Numbered from the stretch's first letter, positions 16,965 to 26,374 are shown. The stretch is DNA of 32,616 nucleotides from Promethearchaeota archaeon (GCA_030603385.1 JAUVXW010000044.1:1-32616); one strand, 5' to 3'. Translations and numbers: made by a program. Notes: generated by a model not told the origin, from the letters alone.

Positions 16965-17780
16965 ATGGCTCGACCATTATGGTTTGTTAAATTATTGAAA
17001 AAAACGTTCCCAAATATTAAAATTATTGCTAAATTGACAAATTTTCCGATTTTAGGTAAGATTTTTGATTACCTCCTTTTTAGAGGTGATGATATTATTT
17101 ATCTTCCTCAGGATAAAGTAATTGATATTAATATCCCCTTAGGAGAATATAATGAATATGTTTTACCGTCCCAAGTATTAGAGTATTTCATCAATAAAGC
17201 TAAAAACCACTGGATTATGGATTTCTGTATCTGTAGATCAAGTATGAACTGCCAAGATTATCCGATTGATTTAGGATGCCTTTTTCTTGGAGATGCTGTT
17301 CTTGATATTAATCCACAATTAGGAAAATTAGTGACCAAAGAACAAGCATTAGAGCATCTAAGAAAATGCAGGGAAGCAGGTTTAGTTCAGATGATTGGTA
17401 GAAATAGATTAGATGCACAGTGGCTTGGAGTTAATAATGGAGAGAAACTCTTGAGCATATGCAATTGTGATCCTTGCTGTTGTTTATGGCGTGTGTCTTC
17501 AATCTTAGCCCCAAAAATAGGGTCAAAGATAAAGAAAATGCCAGGAGTGGTTGTGCAAGTATCTGATAAATGTGTTGGATGTGGTACGTGCCTAAAAGAT
17601 ATATGTTTTGTCAATGCGATAAGTTTAAAGGATAATCATGCGGTTATTAGTAAAGAATGTAGAGGGTGTGGTCGATGTGTTAATATCTGCCCACAAAATG
17701 CAATTGAATTACATATTGATGATGAAAAATATATAGAGAAATCTATACTAGAATTGGATAATATTGTAGATGTTGCTTAA
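16965..17780 (+). CDS. 4Fe-4S ferredoxin-type protein with Cys-rich N-terminal domain
   Basis: 271 residues. The C-terminal quarter is a two-cluster ferredoxin: CVGCGTCLKDIC has four residues instead of three between the third and fourth Cys, and CRGCGRCVNICP is canonical. In front are further cysteines: CICRSSMNC with a later GC around residues 88-105, and a CNCDPCCC cluster near 166-173 that could hold another metal site. The first 60 residues are basic and hydrophobic (PLWFVKLLKKTF), perhaps membrane-associating, but no clear transmembrane helix. The likely role is electron transfer in a redox complex; the partner is not evident. Similar proteins occur in Asgard archaea. Confidence 0.8.
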   Translation: MARPLWFVKLLKKTFPNIKIIAKLTNFPILGKIFDYLLFRGDDIIYLPQDKVIDINIPLGEYNEYVLPSQVLEYFINKAKNHWIMDFCICRSSMNCQDYPIDLGCLFLGDAVLDINPQLGKLVTKEQALEHLRKCREAGLVQMIGRNRLDAQWLGVNNGEKLLSICNCDPCCCLWRVSSILAPKIGSKIKKMPGVVVQVSDKCVGCGTCLKDICFVNAISLKDNHAVISKECRGCGRCVNICPQNAIELHIDDEKYIEKSILELDNIVDVA

Positions 17781-17799
17781 TTCTAGAGTGTTAAGATCT

Positions 17800-19248
17800 T
17801 TACTCCCAAAACATATTTTTTAGTTTCAGGTTATCTATTCTAGTTCTTTGTTTTAATGCTGACACTGCTTGAACAGTTTCTTTTATTGAATGAAAAACTG
17901 GTACATTTGTCAGTTCTAATGATTCTATTATCAATGAATATTTTAGAACATAAGGAACAAAACAAACAACAGGTTTATTTTTAGATGCGATAATATTTGC
18001 GACTCTTCTTCCAATTTGAAAGGAGATGTTAGGAGGATAAGGAAGTAGAAGTAAAATAATGCATTCAATTCTTTCAACATCAGACAAATACCGAATTATA
18101 TTTTCAATATCCGTATCTAATACTGAGCCGGTTAAGTCTATAGGGTTATTAAATGAAGCAATTTCTGCTGCAACAGGATTCATTAAACTTTTTAAATCTC
18201 TCTTTTCTTGCTGAGAAAACCGCACAGCATTCAATCCATATTTTTTTAACATGTCTGATGCTAATACTGCATGCCCTCCAGAAACAGATACTATTGCTAC
18301 ATCACCAAAAGTTATAACATTATCTCCAAATGGGTTTCTTTTTTTTGCCAATATGTCAAAAACCTTTAAACATGTTAATAATTCTCGTTCTGAATGGGGT
18401 TGGATGACATAATGTTGCCTTAGTGCATCGTAAATAATTTTATAATTCCCTGCTAAACTCGCTGTATGTGATTGTGTCGCCACTTTCCCTTCTCTCGTTT
18501 TACCTCCAAAAAATACTATCACTGTATCTTCTGACTCTTTTGCTAGCTGTAAAAAATCTCTCGCTCTACCTTCTTTAAATCCTTCTAAATAAAAAGCGAT
18601 ATTTGTTGTTTCTGGATCTACTCGACTGAAGTATTCTAATAACATTACCTCATCTACGACTGCACGATTACCTATTGAAACCGCAGTTGATACTCCTATG
18701 TTTCTTTCGTTGAATTTCACAAAAAACTGATCGACTAAGACCCCCCCACTCTGGCTTATTAGTGCTACGGACCCCTTAGGGGGTCTTGTGATACGTTCTG
18801 TAGGCAAAAAGATTGTATCTACAATTGGAGGAGCATAAACACCGAGACAATTTGGTCCAAGCACCGCAATATCATTTTCAAATGCGATTTTCTCAAGGTG
18901 CTCTTGTCTCTTCTTACCTTTTCCACCAATTTCAGCAAATCCTCCCCCAATTATTACACTTGCAGGTATCCCAAGATCACCACACTCTTTGATATATTCT
19001 AAAGTGTCATCAGGTCCAACTGCAATCACGAGAAGGTCTGGAATTTCAGGTAATTTATCTAAACGTTCATATAGTTGAATTCCCTCAATTTCTCCTCCAT
19101 TTGGATATATACCATAAACCTTTACTTCCATTTCAAATTCATTTTTTAATAAAACTATTCGACCTGGGCTAAGAGGATTTTTCTTACTTATTCCTACTAC
19201 AGCAATCGATTTAGGTCTAAATAATTTTTCCAAATCCATTTTAAACAA
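17800..19248 (-). CDS. Acyl-CoA synthetase (NDP-forming), alpha subunit
   Basis: Converts acyl-CoA plus ADP and phosphate to acid plus ATP, the energy-saving step of sugar and amino-acid fermentation in archaea. The CoA-binding Rossmann domain starts FRPKSIAVVGISKK and contains VLGPNCLGVYAP. The succinyl-CoA-ligase-like domain follows (ALISQSGG). The phosphohistidine is likely the His in SHTASLAG, in the position of the ACD SHTGALAG motif. The third domain ends at residue 482, and no ATP-grasp beta subunit is fused or adjacent, so it must pair with a subunit coded elsewhere. A second in-frame Met (19239, MDLEKL) is an equally good start; the TATA box sits so close that a leaderless or very short leader is expected. 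Confidence 0.9.
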   Translation of the reverse strand: MFKMDLEKLFRPKSIAVVGISKKNPLSPGRIVLLKNEFEMEVKVYGIYPNGGEIEGIQLYERLDKLPEIPDLLVIAVGPDDTLEYIKECGDLGIPASVIIGGGFAEIGGKGKKRQEHLEKIAFENDIAVLGPNCLGVYAPPIVDTIFLPTERITRPPKGSVALISQSGGVLVDQFFVKFNERNIGVSTAVSIGNRAVVDEVMLLEYFSRVDPETTNIAFYLEGFKEGRARDFLQLAKESEDTVIVFFGGKTREGKVATQSHTASLAGNYKIIYDALRQHYVIQPHSERELLTCLKVFDILAKKRNPFGDNVITFGDVAIVSVSGGHAVLASDMLKKYGLNAVRFSQQEKRDLKSLMNPVAAEIASFNNPIDLTGSVLDTDIENIIRYLSDVERIECIILLLLPYPPNISFQIGRRVANIIASKNKPVVCFVPYVLKYSLIIESLELTNVPVFHSIKETVQAVSALKQRTRIDNLKLKNMFWE

Positions 19249-19270
19249 AAATTAATAGTGGTTTCTTTTA

Positions 19271-19282
19271 ACGTATATAAGT
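19271..19282 (-). promoter_or_regulatory. TATA box for acyl-CoA synthetase gene
   Basis: On the minus strand the sequence reads AACTTATATACG, a good archaeal TATA element about 30 bp upstream of the start codons at 19248 and 19239. Transcription would begin near 19250, giving almost no leader. Confidence 0.5.
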
Positions 19283-19556
19283 TTATAGATTCAAGTCATA
19301 TTTATTTTTGCCCTAATTTAGAATTTCAATATAAAATGAGTATAAGAATTTAAAAAAAATGAAAAGGAAATTATTAACTTTTTATAATATCCCTAAAAAT
19401 GTTTATTTAATTTATTATTGTAGAGCTTTCATAGTTCGAAATCAAGAATTTTTTATGATAATATATTAACAGGTTTAACTATGATTTTCTGAAATTAAAT
19501 ATTTATTAAGGAAGAAAGAGATAGTAGATCAATTTAATTATTCTTAGGAATTCAAA

Positions 19557-20983
19557 ATGAACGAAAAAAAAAAAGAGAATGTAGAAAGTTTTTCTTTTAA
19601 AAAGCTGCTAGTTATTCTACAGGACAAATTGCGGATCAAGCTGCATATCAAACATTCACATTTCTAGTGTTTACATTCTATTTTGCTGTAGTACAACTCA
19701 GTATTACTTTAATTACAATTGGTTTCATAATTTGGGCGGTATGGAATAGTTTCAACGACCCCATGCTAGGTTACTTATCAGATAGAACACACACAAGGTT
19801 TGGGCGTCGTTTACCATATATTATGATAGCATTTATCCCTCTTGGTTTAATTATGTTTTTTTTATTTACACCACCATTTTCTATAGGAGAAGCGAATCAG
19901 ATTGGTAATTTTATTTATTTCATGATAATTATAATTTTATTTGAATTCTTCTATACTATGTTTAGTCTTAACGCTACATCGTTGTTCCCCGAAACGTTTA
20001 TTTCTGAGGATGAAAGAATAAAAGCTAACAACGTACGACAGTCATTTTTAATTGTAGGATTAATGGTAGCTTTTATATTACCCGGTTTGTTTACTGGTGA
20101 TTATACACCATCTACTTCTACAGAGAAGACTAAAGCATTAGGAGAATTTCAAATGTTCGGAATAGTGGTCGCCATTTTCATTATTGTAATTGGTGGAGTT
20201 TTTATAAAATTCACTCCCAGAGAAAAAAGAGAATTTAAAGAGGATTATAAACAAGCACCAGGTTTCTCTAATTCTATAAAGATGTGTATAAAAAGTAAAT
20301 CATTTATATGGTATATTCCAGCTGAAATTGCTAATTGGTTTGTTTATGGAATTCTACCTACGTTAGTACCTCTTTATGCAAAAGCGGTCCTTGGTATGGA
20401 AGACGCTATTATGGTTTCAATGCTTTTAGGACTAACTTTTATATCCTCCGTAATATTTATAACCTTTTTATGGAAACCAATAGTTAGAAAGTTAGGTAAT
20501 CGAAAGGCATGGATGATTTCAATGACAACTTGGATCGTGACACTTTTTCCATTAATGTTCCTTGGACCAAATATGGTATTAATAGCAATGATAGTATTCT
20601 TCTTCATTGGTCTAGGATTATCAGGATCTTTATATATTATTGTTCTAATTGTATCTGATATAGTTGATGAAGATGAAGTAAATACAGGAATTCGGAGAGA
20701 AGCAGGATATTATGGAGTCAATGCTTTTTTCTTACGGCTAGCGATCATTGTAGTGTTTATAAGCATAGGCCCCATGTTTATTATTGCGGATTGGGAAGTT
20801 TTTACGCTTCCAGCATCCGCAGAAATTCAATTAACGCTTCGTATTTTAATGTTTGGTTATCCTGCAGTGGCATTAATAATCGCAATATTAGCAATTTATA
20901 AATATCCTTTATACGGAGAAAGACTAAAACAAGTAAAAGAAAAATTAAAGGAAATTCATGAACAAAAGAAATCGAAAATATAA
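19557..20983 (+). CDS. GPH-family sugar:cation symporter (MFS), frameshifted near start
   Basis: Membrane transporter of the glycoside-pentoside-hexuronide group with about 12 hydrophobic helices. The family signature after helix 2 is seen as FNDPMLGYLSDRTHTRFGRR. ATG 19557 opens with MNEKKKENVESFSFKK and then loses frame at an A5 run (19599-19603); from 19604 the other frame gives AASYSTGQIADQAAYQTFTF, the conserved helix-1 start, and runs without a stop to 20983. One more A in that run would join the two into a normal-length protein. If the frameshift is real, translation could only start at GTG 19667, without helix 1. The nearby lacZ suggests beta-galactoside uptake. It converges on the aminotransferase with a 5-bp gap. 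Confidence 0.88.
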
Positions 20984-20988
20984 ATTCT

Positions 20989-22299
20989 TTATTTTTTAAT
21001 ATTTTTTAATTTACCAACTCCAATGCGAATCTTTGCTAAAATTCCATCAAGATCGGGTTTTTGAACAATTAAAGGCGGCAGAATTTTGAGAGTATCTTTT
21101 TTATTATTGCAATAATCAAGCAATACCCCTTCTTTTATAATAGATAACATGGCTAATTGGCTATCAGTTTCGCTATGGAATTCGACACCACACATAAGAC
21201 CTCTTCCTCTAACCTCTTTTATTAAATCAGGAAATTCCGCTTTTATTTCTTCTAATCCTTTCTGGAAGACCTTTCCCATTTCCTTGACATGATTTAAGAA
21301 TTTTCGATCTGATTGGATATTTAACATTTCTAGTGCGATAGCACATCCAATATCAGAACCACCAGTAGTAGAAATATGAATAAATGGATCATCTTTATAG
21401 ACCGCTTTTTCGATAAATGGTTTATAACTACATGTAGATAATGGATAAATTCCAGCAGTCATACCCTTTCCCAATACCATAAAGTCCGGCACCACTTTTT
21501 CGTTCGGATACAGTCCTCCATATATTGCCCATAATTCTCCAGTTCTACCAAGACCTGCTTGTACTTCATCTATAATCATCATTGTGCCCTTTTCATCACA
21601 AATTTCTCTTACTTCTGGGAAATATCCTTCAGAGGCAATCAATAAACCTGCGGTAGCGGGAATAGTTTCTAATATAACGCATGCAATATCATCAGTTACG
21701 GCTTTTCTCATAGCATCAATATCCCCAAATGGAATTTGATTATATCCGGGAAGATTCCAAAGAAAAATATCTCTAAATTCTGGATCTCCTGTTGCTAATG
21801 CAAACCCAGTATGACCATGATAACCACCTATAGCAGAAACGCATCCTTTACGCTTTGTGTATGCTCTCGAGAATTTAATCGCGCAATCTATTGCCTCTCC
21901 TCCTGCCACACCGAAAGTAGTTTTACTTATATCTCCAGGCATTAAATCTGCAAGTTTTTTTCCTAATAGGGCTCTTTGTTCTGATAATAGAATATGATCA
22001 CCTATATCTAACCCCCCATCTAAAGCATCTTTAAACATCTGAATAATTCTTGGATTTCGATGACCTAGATTATACACTCCTCCAGAAGTACGACAATTAA
22101 ACATTTCTAAAGGAGGTTCACCAGGTCTCGGACCCTCCAATGTTCGCATTTTGACGCCTTCCCTTTCCCCGGGAATAACTCCTAAACCAAGACTTTTGAA
22201 AAAGCGAACTTTGGGACCATTTACATGCTTAGAATATAGTTTTAGTAATTCTTTTTGAGGTAAAGTACCAATAAATTTCTTCTTAGGATTATCATTCAT
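20989..22299 (-). CDS. Class III PLP-dependent aminotransferase
   Basis: Transfers an amino group between an omega-amino or alpha-amino donor and a 2-oxo acid. 436 residues with the class III pattern: the cofactor phosphate segment GVAGGEAIDCAIKFSRAY, GGYHGHTG, the conserved Asp in MMIIDEVQAGLGRTGE, the Schiff-base Lys in VLGKGMTAG, and ISTTGGSDIGCAIALEML. The C-terminal GRGLMCGVEF is also typical. The subgroup (4-aminobutyrate, ornithine, beta-amino acid or another) cannot be settled from sequence alone. The 30-residue start and the GPRPGEPPLEMFNC insert differ from argD, so I do not assign argD or gabT. It is separated from the coiled-coil gene upstream by 150 bp. Confidence 0.92.
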   Translation of the reverse strand: MNDNPKKKFIGTLPQKELLKLYSKHVNGPKVRFFKSLGLGVIPGEREGVKMRTLEGPRPGEPPLEMFNCRTSGGVYNLGHRNPRIIQMFKDALDGGLDIGDHILLSEQRALLGKKLADLMPGDISKTTFGVAGGEAIDCAIKFSRAYTKRKGCVSAIGGYHGHTGFALATGDPEFRDIFLWNLPGYNQIPFGDIDAMRKAVTDDIACVILETIPATAGLLIASEGYFPEVREICDEKGTMMIIDEVQAGLGRTGELWAIYGGLYPNEKVVPDFMVLGKGMTAGIYPLSTCSYKPFIEKAVYKDDPFIHISTTGGSDIGCAIALEMLNIQSDRKFLNHVKEMGKVFQKGLEEIKAEFPDLIKEVRGRGLMCGVEFHSETDSQLAMLSIIKEGVLLDYCNNKKDTLKILPPLIVQKPDLDGILAKIRIGVGKLKNIKK

Positions 22300-22448
22300 A
22301 ATTTTAATAAAGAACTTAAAGTTATTTTAAAATTATGAAATTTAAATCAAAATTATAAAAGAAAAAAGGAAATTTAAAAAAACCTGTTAGAGAATTTTGC
22401 CAAATTAGTGTCTTGGTTGATTTCCAGCACCTTAGGCTTGATTCCCCC

Positions 22449-23261
22449 CTAGAATTCATATCCACATTTTTTACAAACGTGCTTCTTGGCATACATTGGA
22501 ATATGTCCTACGTAGCTTAAAACTTTACTTTTATCTTCGACAGTTTTGATGTTATGACCAACAGAACCACACATAGGACATGTAATTCTCTCATCGGCAG
22601 CGAAACCACCCGCACCTATCTCTGGAGGTTTTAATTCTTCTAATTCAGATTCAACTTCGGTGAGGTGAGCTGTTGTTGACTCTAATGCTTGCTCTTTTTC
22701 AGTAAGAGCATCACTTAATTCTTGGATTTTAGTATCTCTTTGTAATAAGGTATTATTTAATTCACTAAGTTGTGAGTTTAACTGATCAAATTCACTTTGA
22801 GATGCGGTAAGTTTGGAGTTTAAATCTTCATTTTCTGACTTTAGATTACTGATTTCTTCTTGGTTTGTTGAGATTGTACTATTTGCTTCATTTAATTGAG
22901 TTTCTAGATCTGCTGCTTTTTGTGTTGAAGCTTCTAAAGTTGCTATTTTTTCTTCTGAAGTACTTAGGCTTGATTCAAGATCACTAACTTTAGTTTTATG
23001 TTCTTCTAAATCGTTCTTTAAAGCCTCTTTTTCCGCGGTTAGAGCTTCGATAGTTTGATCTTTCCTTTGACCTTCTCCAATTGTTTTTTCAAGCGTATTT
23101 TGAGTGTCATCAAGACTACTTTTAGTATCAGCAAGTTCATTTTGAGTGTTAGCAAGTTTATCTTGTGTTTGAGATAATTCATTTTTGGCTTCGGAAAGTT
23201 GTTTTTCCAGATCGTTGACCTTGGCTCTAAGATCTAACAAGAATCTGCCTGCAACTGACAT
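22449..23261 (-). CDS. Coiled-coil protein with C-terminal zinc ribbon
   Basis: 270 residues. About residues 12-215 are an unbroken coiled coil rich in Glu, Leu, Ser and Thr with repeated heptads. The end is a compact zinc ribbon: CPMC at 228-231 and CKKC at 263-266. No membrane helix. The role is unknown; the shape suggests a rod that presents a zinc-binding head, perhaps to nucleic acid or a protein partner. ATG 23261 has no ribosome-binding site; the frame continues upstream with charged coding-like sequence back to ATT 23300, and a GGTGA lies 12 nt before that, so a rare ATT start (13 extra residues) is possible. After TAG the same frame stays open for 24 further codons. Confidence 0.8.
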   Translation of the reverse strand: MSVAGRFLLDLRAKVNDLEKQLSEAKNELSQTQDKLANTQNELADTKSSLDDTQNTLEKTIGEGQRKDQTIEALTAEKEALKNDLEEHKTKVSDLESSLSTSEEKIATLEASTQKAADLETQLNEANSTISTNQEEISNLKSENEDLNSKLTASQSEFDQLNSQLSELNNTLLQRDTKIQELSDALTEKEQALESTTAHLTEVESELEELKPPEIGAGGFAADERITCPMCGSVGHNIKTVEDKSKVLSYVGHIPMYAKKHVCKKCGYEF

Positions 23262-23519
23262 TTTCTTAGCTGGTTTTGCTTCAGCTTTTTCCCAGTCAAT
23301 ACTAATAATTATTCACCTTTAAACTATTCAAATATCTTTAAATTTTAAATTGATTTATTGAATTTTTTTGATAATAATAATATATATATCATATTGAATT
23401 AAGCTTTTAATTTTTTTTGACTTTAGGGTATCAAATATTTGAATTGAATATTATGATTTAATTATTTTCAAAATTATAATATATTATAAGGAAATCATTA
23501 GTGAAGTTCGATAAATTAA

Positions 23520-24368
23520 ATGAACGATACGGAAAATTCACAATTTAAAATCGAATATATTTCAACCTCAGGAGTTTACAAAACTCCGTTTACATTAATT
23601 ATTCTTCTACAATTATTTGTTGGGGGAATTGTTTTAGTTTTCATTAATTTTTGGTTTATCAACCAACTATATTTTCTTCTTACAGGAAAAGAATTTTTTT
23701 CTTTAGGTCTTACTGCTGAATGGTATTATTGGTTATTATTGCCTTTAAATCTTTATGGAAATATATTTTTATTTGCGTTTTCCATCATACTATTTTCAGC
23801 GGGTATTAACAAAATTTTAAACAAAATGTATCCTCCAAGAGAAGGTGTTTTCAAGAGAGGAAGTAAAGAGTGGAAATATACCCATCGAAGATTTTGGAAT
23901 GCATATTTTCCTATTTGGCTCGCAAGGGCATTACCTATACCATGGACTGACATTTTTGCTTACCGTTTCTTTGGAGTTTCAATTGGTAAAAATGTCGTTG
24001 CCTATGAAGGCTATATTGATCCCGAGTTTATAGAAATAGGGGATTTTACTATGACTTCATCGAACATATGTATCTTTTCCCATCTGATATACCATGAGCA
24101 AATCATAATAAAAAAGGTAAAAATTGGTAAAGCTTGTGTTGTTGGACCTCAAACAATTGTCAGTCCTGGTACCGTCATGCAAGATGGAGCTGTTTTAGGA
24201 GCCAATAGTTATACTTGGGTAGGACAAGAATTAGAGAGTGATTTGATTCATGTTGGAACTCCTGTAAGTATGACATTTCCAATCCAATCATTAGAAGAAT
24301 CTCAAGAAAAAGCAGAAAGAGTTATAAGTGATCCTCTTGAAAACAGAGAAGGAGATGATAGTATTTAG
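23520..24368 (+). CDS. Membrane-anchored hexapeptide-repeat (left-handed beta-helix) acyltransferase, copy 1
   Basis: 282 residues. Two strong membrane segments at about 24-48 (IILLQLFVGGIVLVFINFWF) and 68-95, then a link PPREGVFKRGSKEWKY and a cytosolic left-handed beta-helix domain with hexapeptide-like turns (IGKNVVAYEGYIDPEFIEIG, then VKIGKACVVGPQTIVSPGTV and GAVLGANSYTWVG). Such proteins transfer acetyl or other acyl groups to sugars, amino acids or lipids. The RFFGVSIGKN motif is shared with copy 2 at 26717. The overall plan recalls the terminal membrane/LbH region of Pls-type NRPS-like enzymes. Its stop at 24366-24368 directly abuts an ATG that begins a fragment of another copy. Confidence 0.82.
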   Translation: MNDTENSQFKIEYISTSGVYKTPFTLIILLQLFVGGIVLVFINFWFINQLYFLLTGKEFFSLGLTAEWYYWLLLPLNLYGNIFLFAFSIILFSAGINKILNKMYPPREGVFKRGSKEWKYTHRRFWNAYFPIWLARALPIPWTDIFAYRFFGVSIGKNVVAYEGYIDPEFIEIGDFTMTSSNICIFSHLIYHEQIIIKKVKIGKACVVGPQTIVSPGTVMQDGAVLGANSYTWVGQELESDLIHVGTPVSMTFPIQSLEESQEKAERVISDPLENREGDDSI

Positions 24369-24419
24369 ATGTTTCAACCCGCGAGTTTAAAAGGTGATTT
24401 TGTCTATAAGGAATTATAA
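24369..24419 (+). pseudogene. Truncated start of a further acyltransferase copy
   Basis: Directly after copy 1, ATG 24369 opens a 16-codon frame starting MFQPASLKGDF, which matches the start of copy 2 at 26717 (MFSPASLKCDS) at 8 of 11 residues. It then runs into TAA at 24417-24419. The minus-strand 656-residue gene ends inside it at 24404. I read it as the 5' scrap of an acyltransferase gene cut off by insertion of that gene. Confidence 0.45.
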
Positions 24420-26374
24420 TAATCCCTAATATGATATATTAATAAAATAGTCTCTATTCCATTGTTATTTAAAAAATACTTAGTAGGTCTTCCAGCTATA
24501 ATGTCTACAAATTGTGTGATAACATTTTTTTTTTTATAAAAATAATTACTAATACTTGATGAACTTATTTTTAAATATTCTGCTAAGGTATAAACAGTAA
24601 CATCATGACCCGATTTCGTAATCTCATAAATTGCTGTTAAATATCTTTCAATGCTTTCAGTAATTTTAAAGTTTTTTTTTAGTGGATTCCCAACTAGCGA
24701 GCTATTATAATGAATAATAGTGAAATTTTTAGAAACAGAATTATAATCCTCGAGTATTCTTTTCACAACATTTTTATTCTCATAAATTTCATCTAGTAAA
24801 TGAAATTTTTCATAGTGAATAACTGTATGACAATTTGAACAGATATACCCTCCTCTTTCTTGTTCTAATATTTTCACGATTTCTGAACATGAATGAAGAC
24901 TATATAAATTTGAAGCTTCAATATTTTTTGTTTTTTTATCTTCATGATTAAAATGGAATGCTGAGAGATGTTTCTTTGTATTAAATTCCACACAAGTAGG
25001 ACAATATTCTCCATAGACACACTCTATAATATATCTCTTTTTTATATAACTTTTGATACGCCTTCTTATCTCTTTTTTAAATTTTATTGGCAAATTTCTA
25101 GTTAACCTATGATTCTCTACTGAAGTTCTAATAAGTAAATGAATTAATTCCGCAGGTAAGGAAAAAAGATTTTCCCAATTAATAAGATAATTAAAATATT
25201 TAAAATAACTTTCATGTAGCATATGGTGATGATTTCTACATACTAAAATTACTTTCTCTGATTCCATTAAACTAATTAAATGTTCTAAAAAATGCGTGTT
25301 TGCCTGATTTTTAGTAAACATATTATATAAATTATCAACAGTAAATTGATTCTCTTTTTTATTAGTGTTGTGATGGAATTCCAGAGCCTCTAATCTTGAA
25401 ATGTCGGTGTTTTTAATCAATCCTTCTTTCATGCATTCGGGACATTTAGCTTTTCCTTCTTTGAAATATTTTCCATTATAAATGTTTTTTATTAAGTATA
25501 GTTTTATTTTATTTCCAACAATTTTTTCATATTCTTCCTGTTCTTTTTCTCTTTCCTTTTTAGAAAGATTTTTTTGAACATACGAACGAAGTGGAAAAAA
25601 ATCAGAAAAGTGTCGGTATAAAAAATCATAAATTTCTATAACAACATAATAAAATTGTCTAGGTTTTTTAAGTAAATTAATACCTCTTTCAATCAAAGAT
25701 TCAGCAATATATTTAATGACTAAATGTGCACTAATTTTTTTATAAAACATGCTTGAAATGATTATTTGTTTAATTAATTCGACCAAATCAGAAAAATATC
25801 TGATGAATGTATCTTGATATAAAGTGAGCATTTCATGAAGCATACTAATGTCTTTTTGAGTTAATAATTTAGGAAGATTAATACCATTCAAGATATTTCC
25901 TTTCAGAGATGAAACAAGTTTAGAAGTTTTAATCTCAGTATCCTTTATTAATCCGAATAAATAAAGAGAAATAATGTTTCTAATATTATTAAAACCAGGA
26001 TAAGAAGGAAAACGGAATTCTGTCCTTGGATATAATTGTCCAAAGTATTTTTTATAGTAACTTGAGATATCACTAGATGATTTTATATTGATGCTAGTTA
26101 GTCCAGCTATTTCTTCTCTAGTAATTATTGGCATGTTTTTGTTTGAAAGAGCGGCTGTATAAATGATAGTGGCTGCAATTTTCTCAAGATTGGCGTTTTT
26201 AGGGATAATAAATTCATTGTTTTTAGCTCTTAAAATGAACTCACTTAATATCTCTAATGATTTTCCCACTATAAACTCCTTTTGTTCGATTGTGCATTCG
26301 ATTGAATCAATTAAATGTTTCAGATATTCTATTATTTTTTGCTTAAAATTAAATTTTTTATTCAAGTTTATCAT
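24404..26374 (-). CDS. TFIIB-like cyclin-fold / double HNH zinc module / winged-helix protein
   Basis: 656 residues, not a known architecture to me. Residues 28-112 resemble one cyclin repeat of archaeal TFB (LEKIAATIIYTAAL, then ITREEIAGLTSINIKSSSDI); the TFB zinc ribbon is missing. Residues 113-305 are helical with no match. Module 1: CPEC 311-314, HH 334-335, then C379-x2-H-H-H with H387, an HNH-like site whose fourth Cys is His382. Module 2: CPTC 458-461, FHFNHEDKKTK 473-483 (His474, His477), and C512-x2-C515-H516-x3-H520, a near-standard HNH/zinc pattern. Residues 571-656 are a DtxR/MntR-like winged helix (SIERYLTAIYEITKSG, then LAEYLKISSSSISNYF). It suggests promoter-type DNA recognition joined to a nuclease. 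It lies antisense between two paralogous acyltransferases. Confidence 0.72.
   Translation of the reverse strand: MINLNKKFNFKQKIIEYLKHLIDSIECTIEQKEFIVGKSLEILSEFILRAKNNEFIIPKNANLEKIAATIIYTAALSNKNMPIITREEIAGLTSINIKSSSDISSYYKKYFGQLYPRTEFRFPSYPGFNNIRNIISLYLFGLIKDTEIKTSKLVSSLKGNILNGINLPKLLTQKDISMLHEMLTLYQDTFIRYFSDLVELIKQIIISSMFYKKISAHLVIKYIAESLIERGINLLKKPRQFYYVVIEIYDFLYRHFSDFFPLRSYVQKNLSKKEREKEQEEYEKIVGNKIKLYLIKNIYNGKYFKEGKAKCPECMKEGLIKNTDISRLEALEFHHNTNKKENQFTVDNLYNMFTKNQANTHFLEHLISLMESEKVILVCRNHHHMLHESYFKYFNYLINWENLFSLPAELIHLLIRTSVENHRLTRNLPIKFKKEIRRRIKSYIKKRYIIECVYGEYCPTCVEFNTKKHLSAFHFNHEDKKTKNIEASNLYSLHSCSEIVKILEQERGGYICSNCHTVIHYEKFHLLDEIYENKNVVKRILEDYNSVSKNFTIIHYNSSLVGNPLKKNFKITESIERYLTAIYEITKSGHDVTVYTLAEYLKISSSSISNYFYKKKNVITQFVDIIAGRPTKYFLNNNGIETILLIYHIRDYYNSL

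Noticed and set aside
22443..22451. Pyrrolysine coding at TAG of the coiled-coil gene
   Set aside because: The zinc ribbon ends naturally at CGYEF and nothing else in the window points to UAG recoding.
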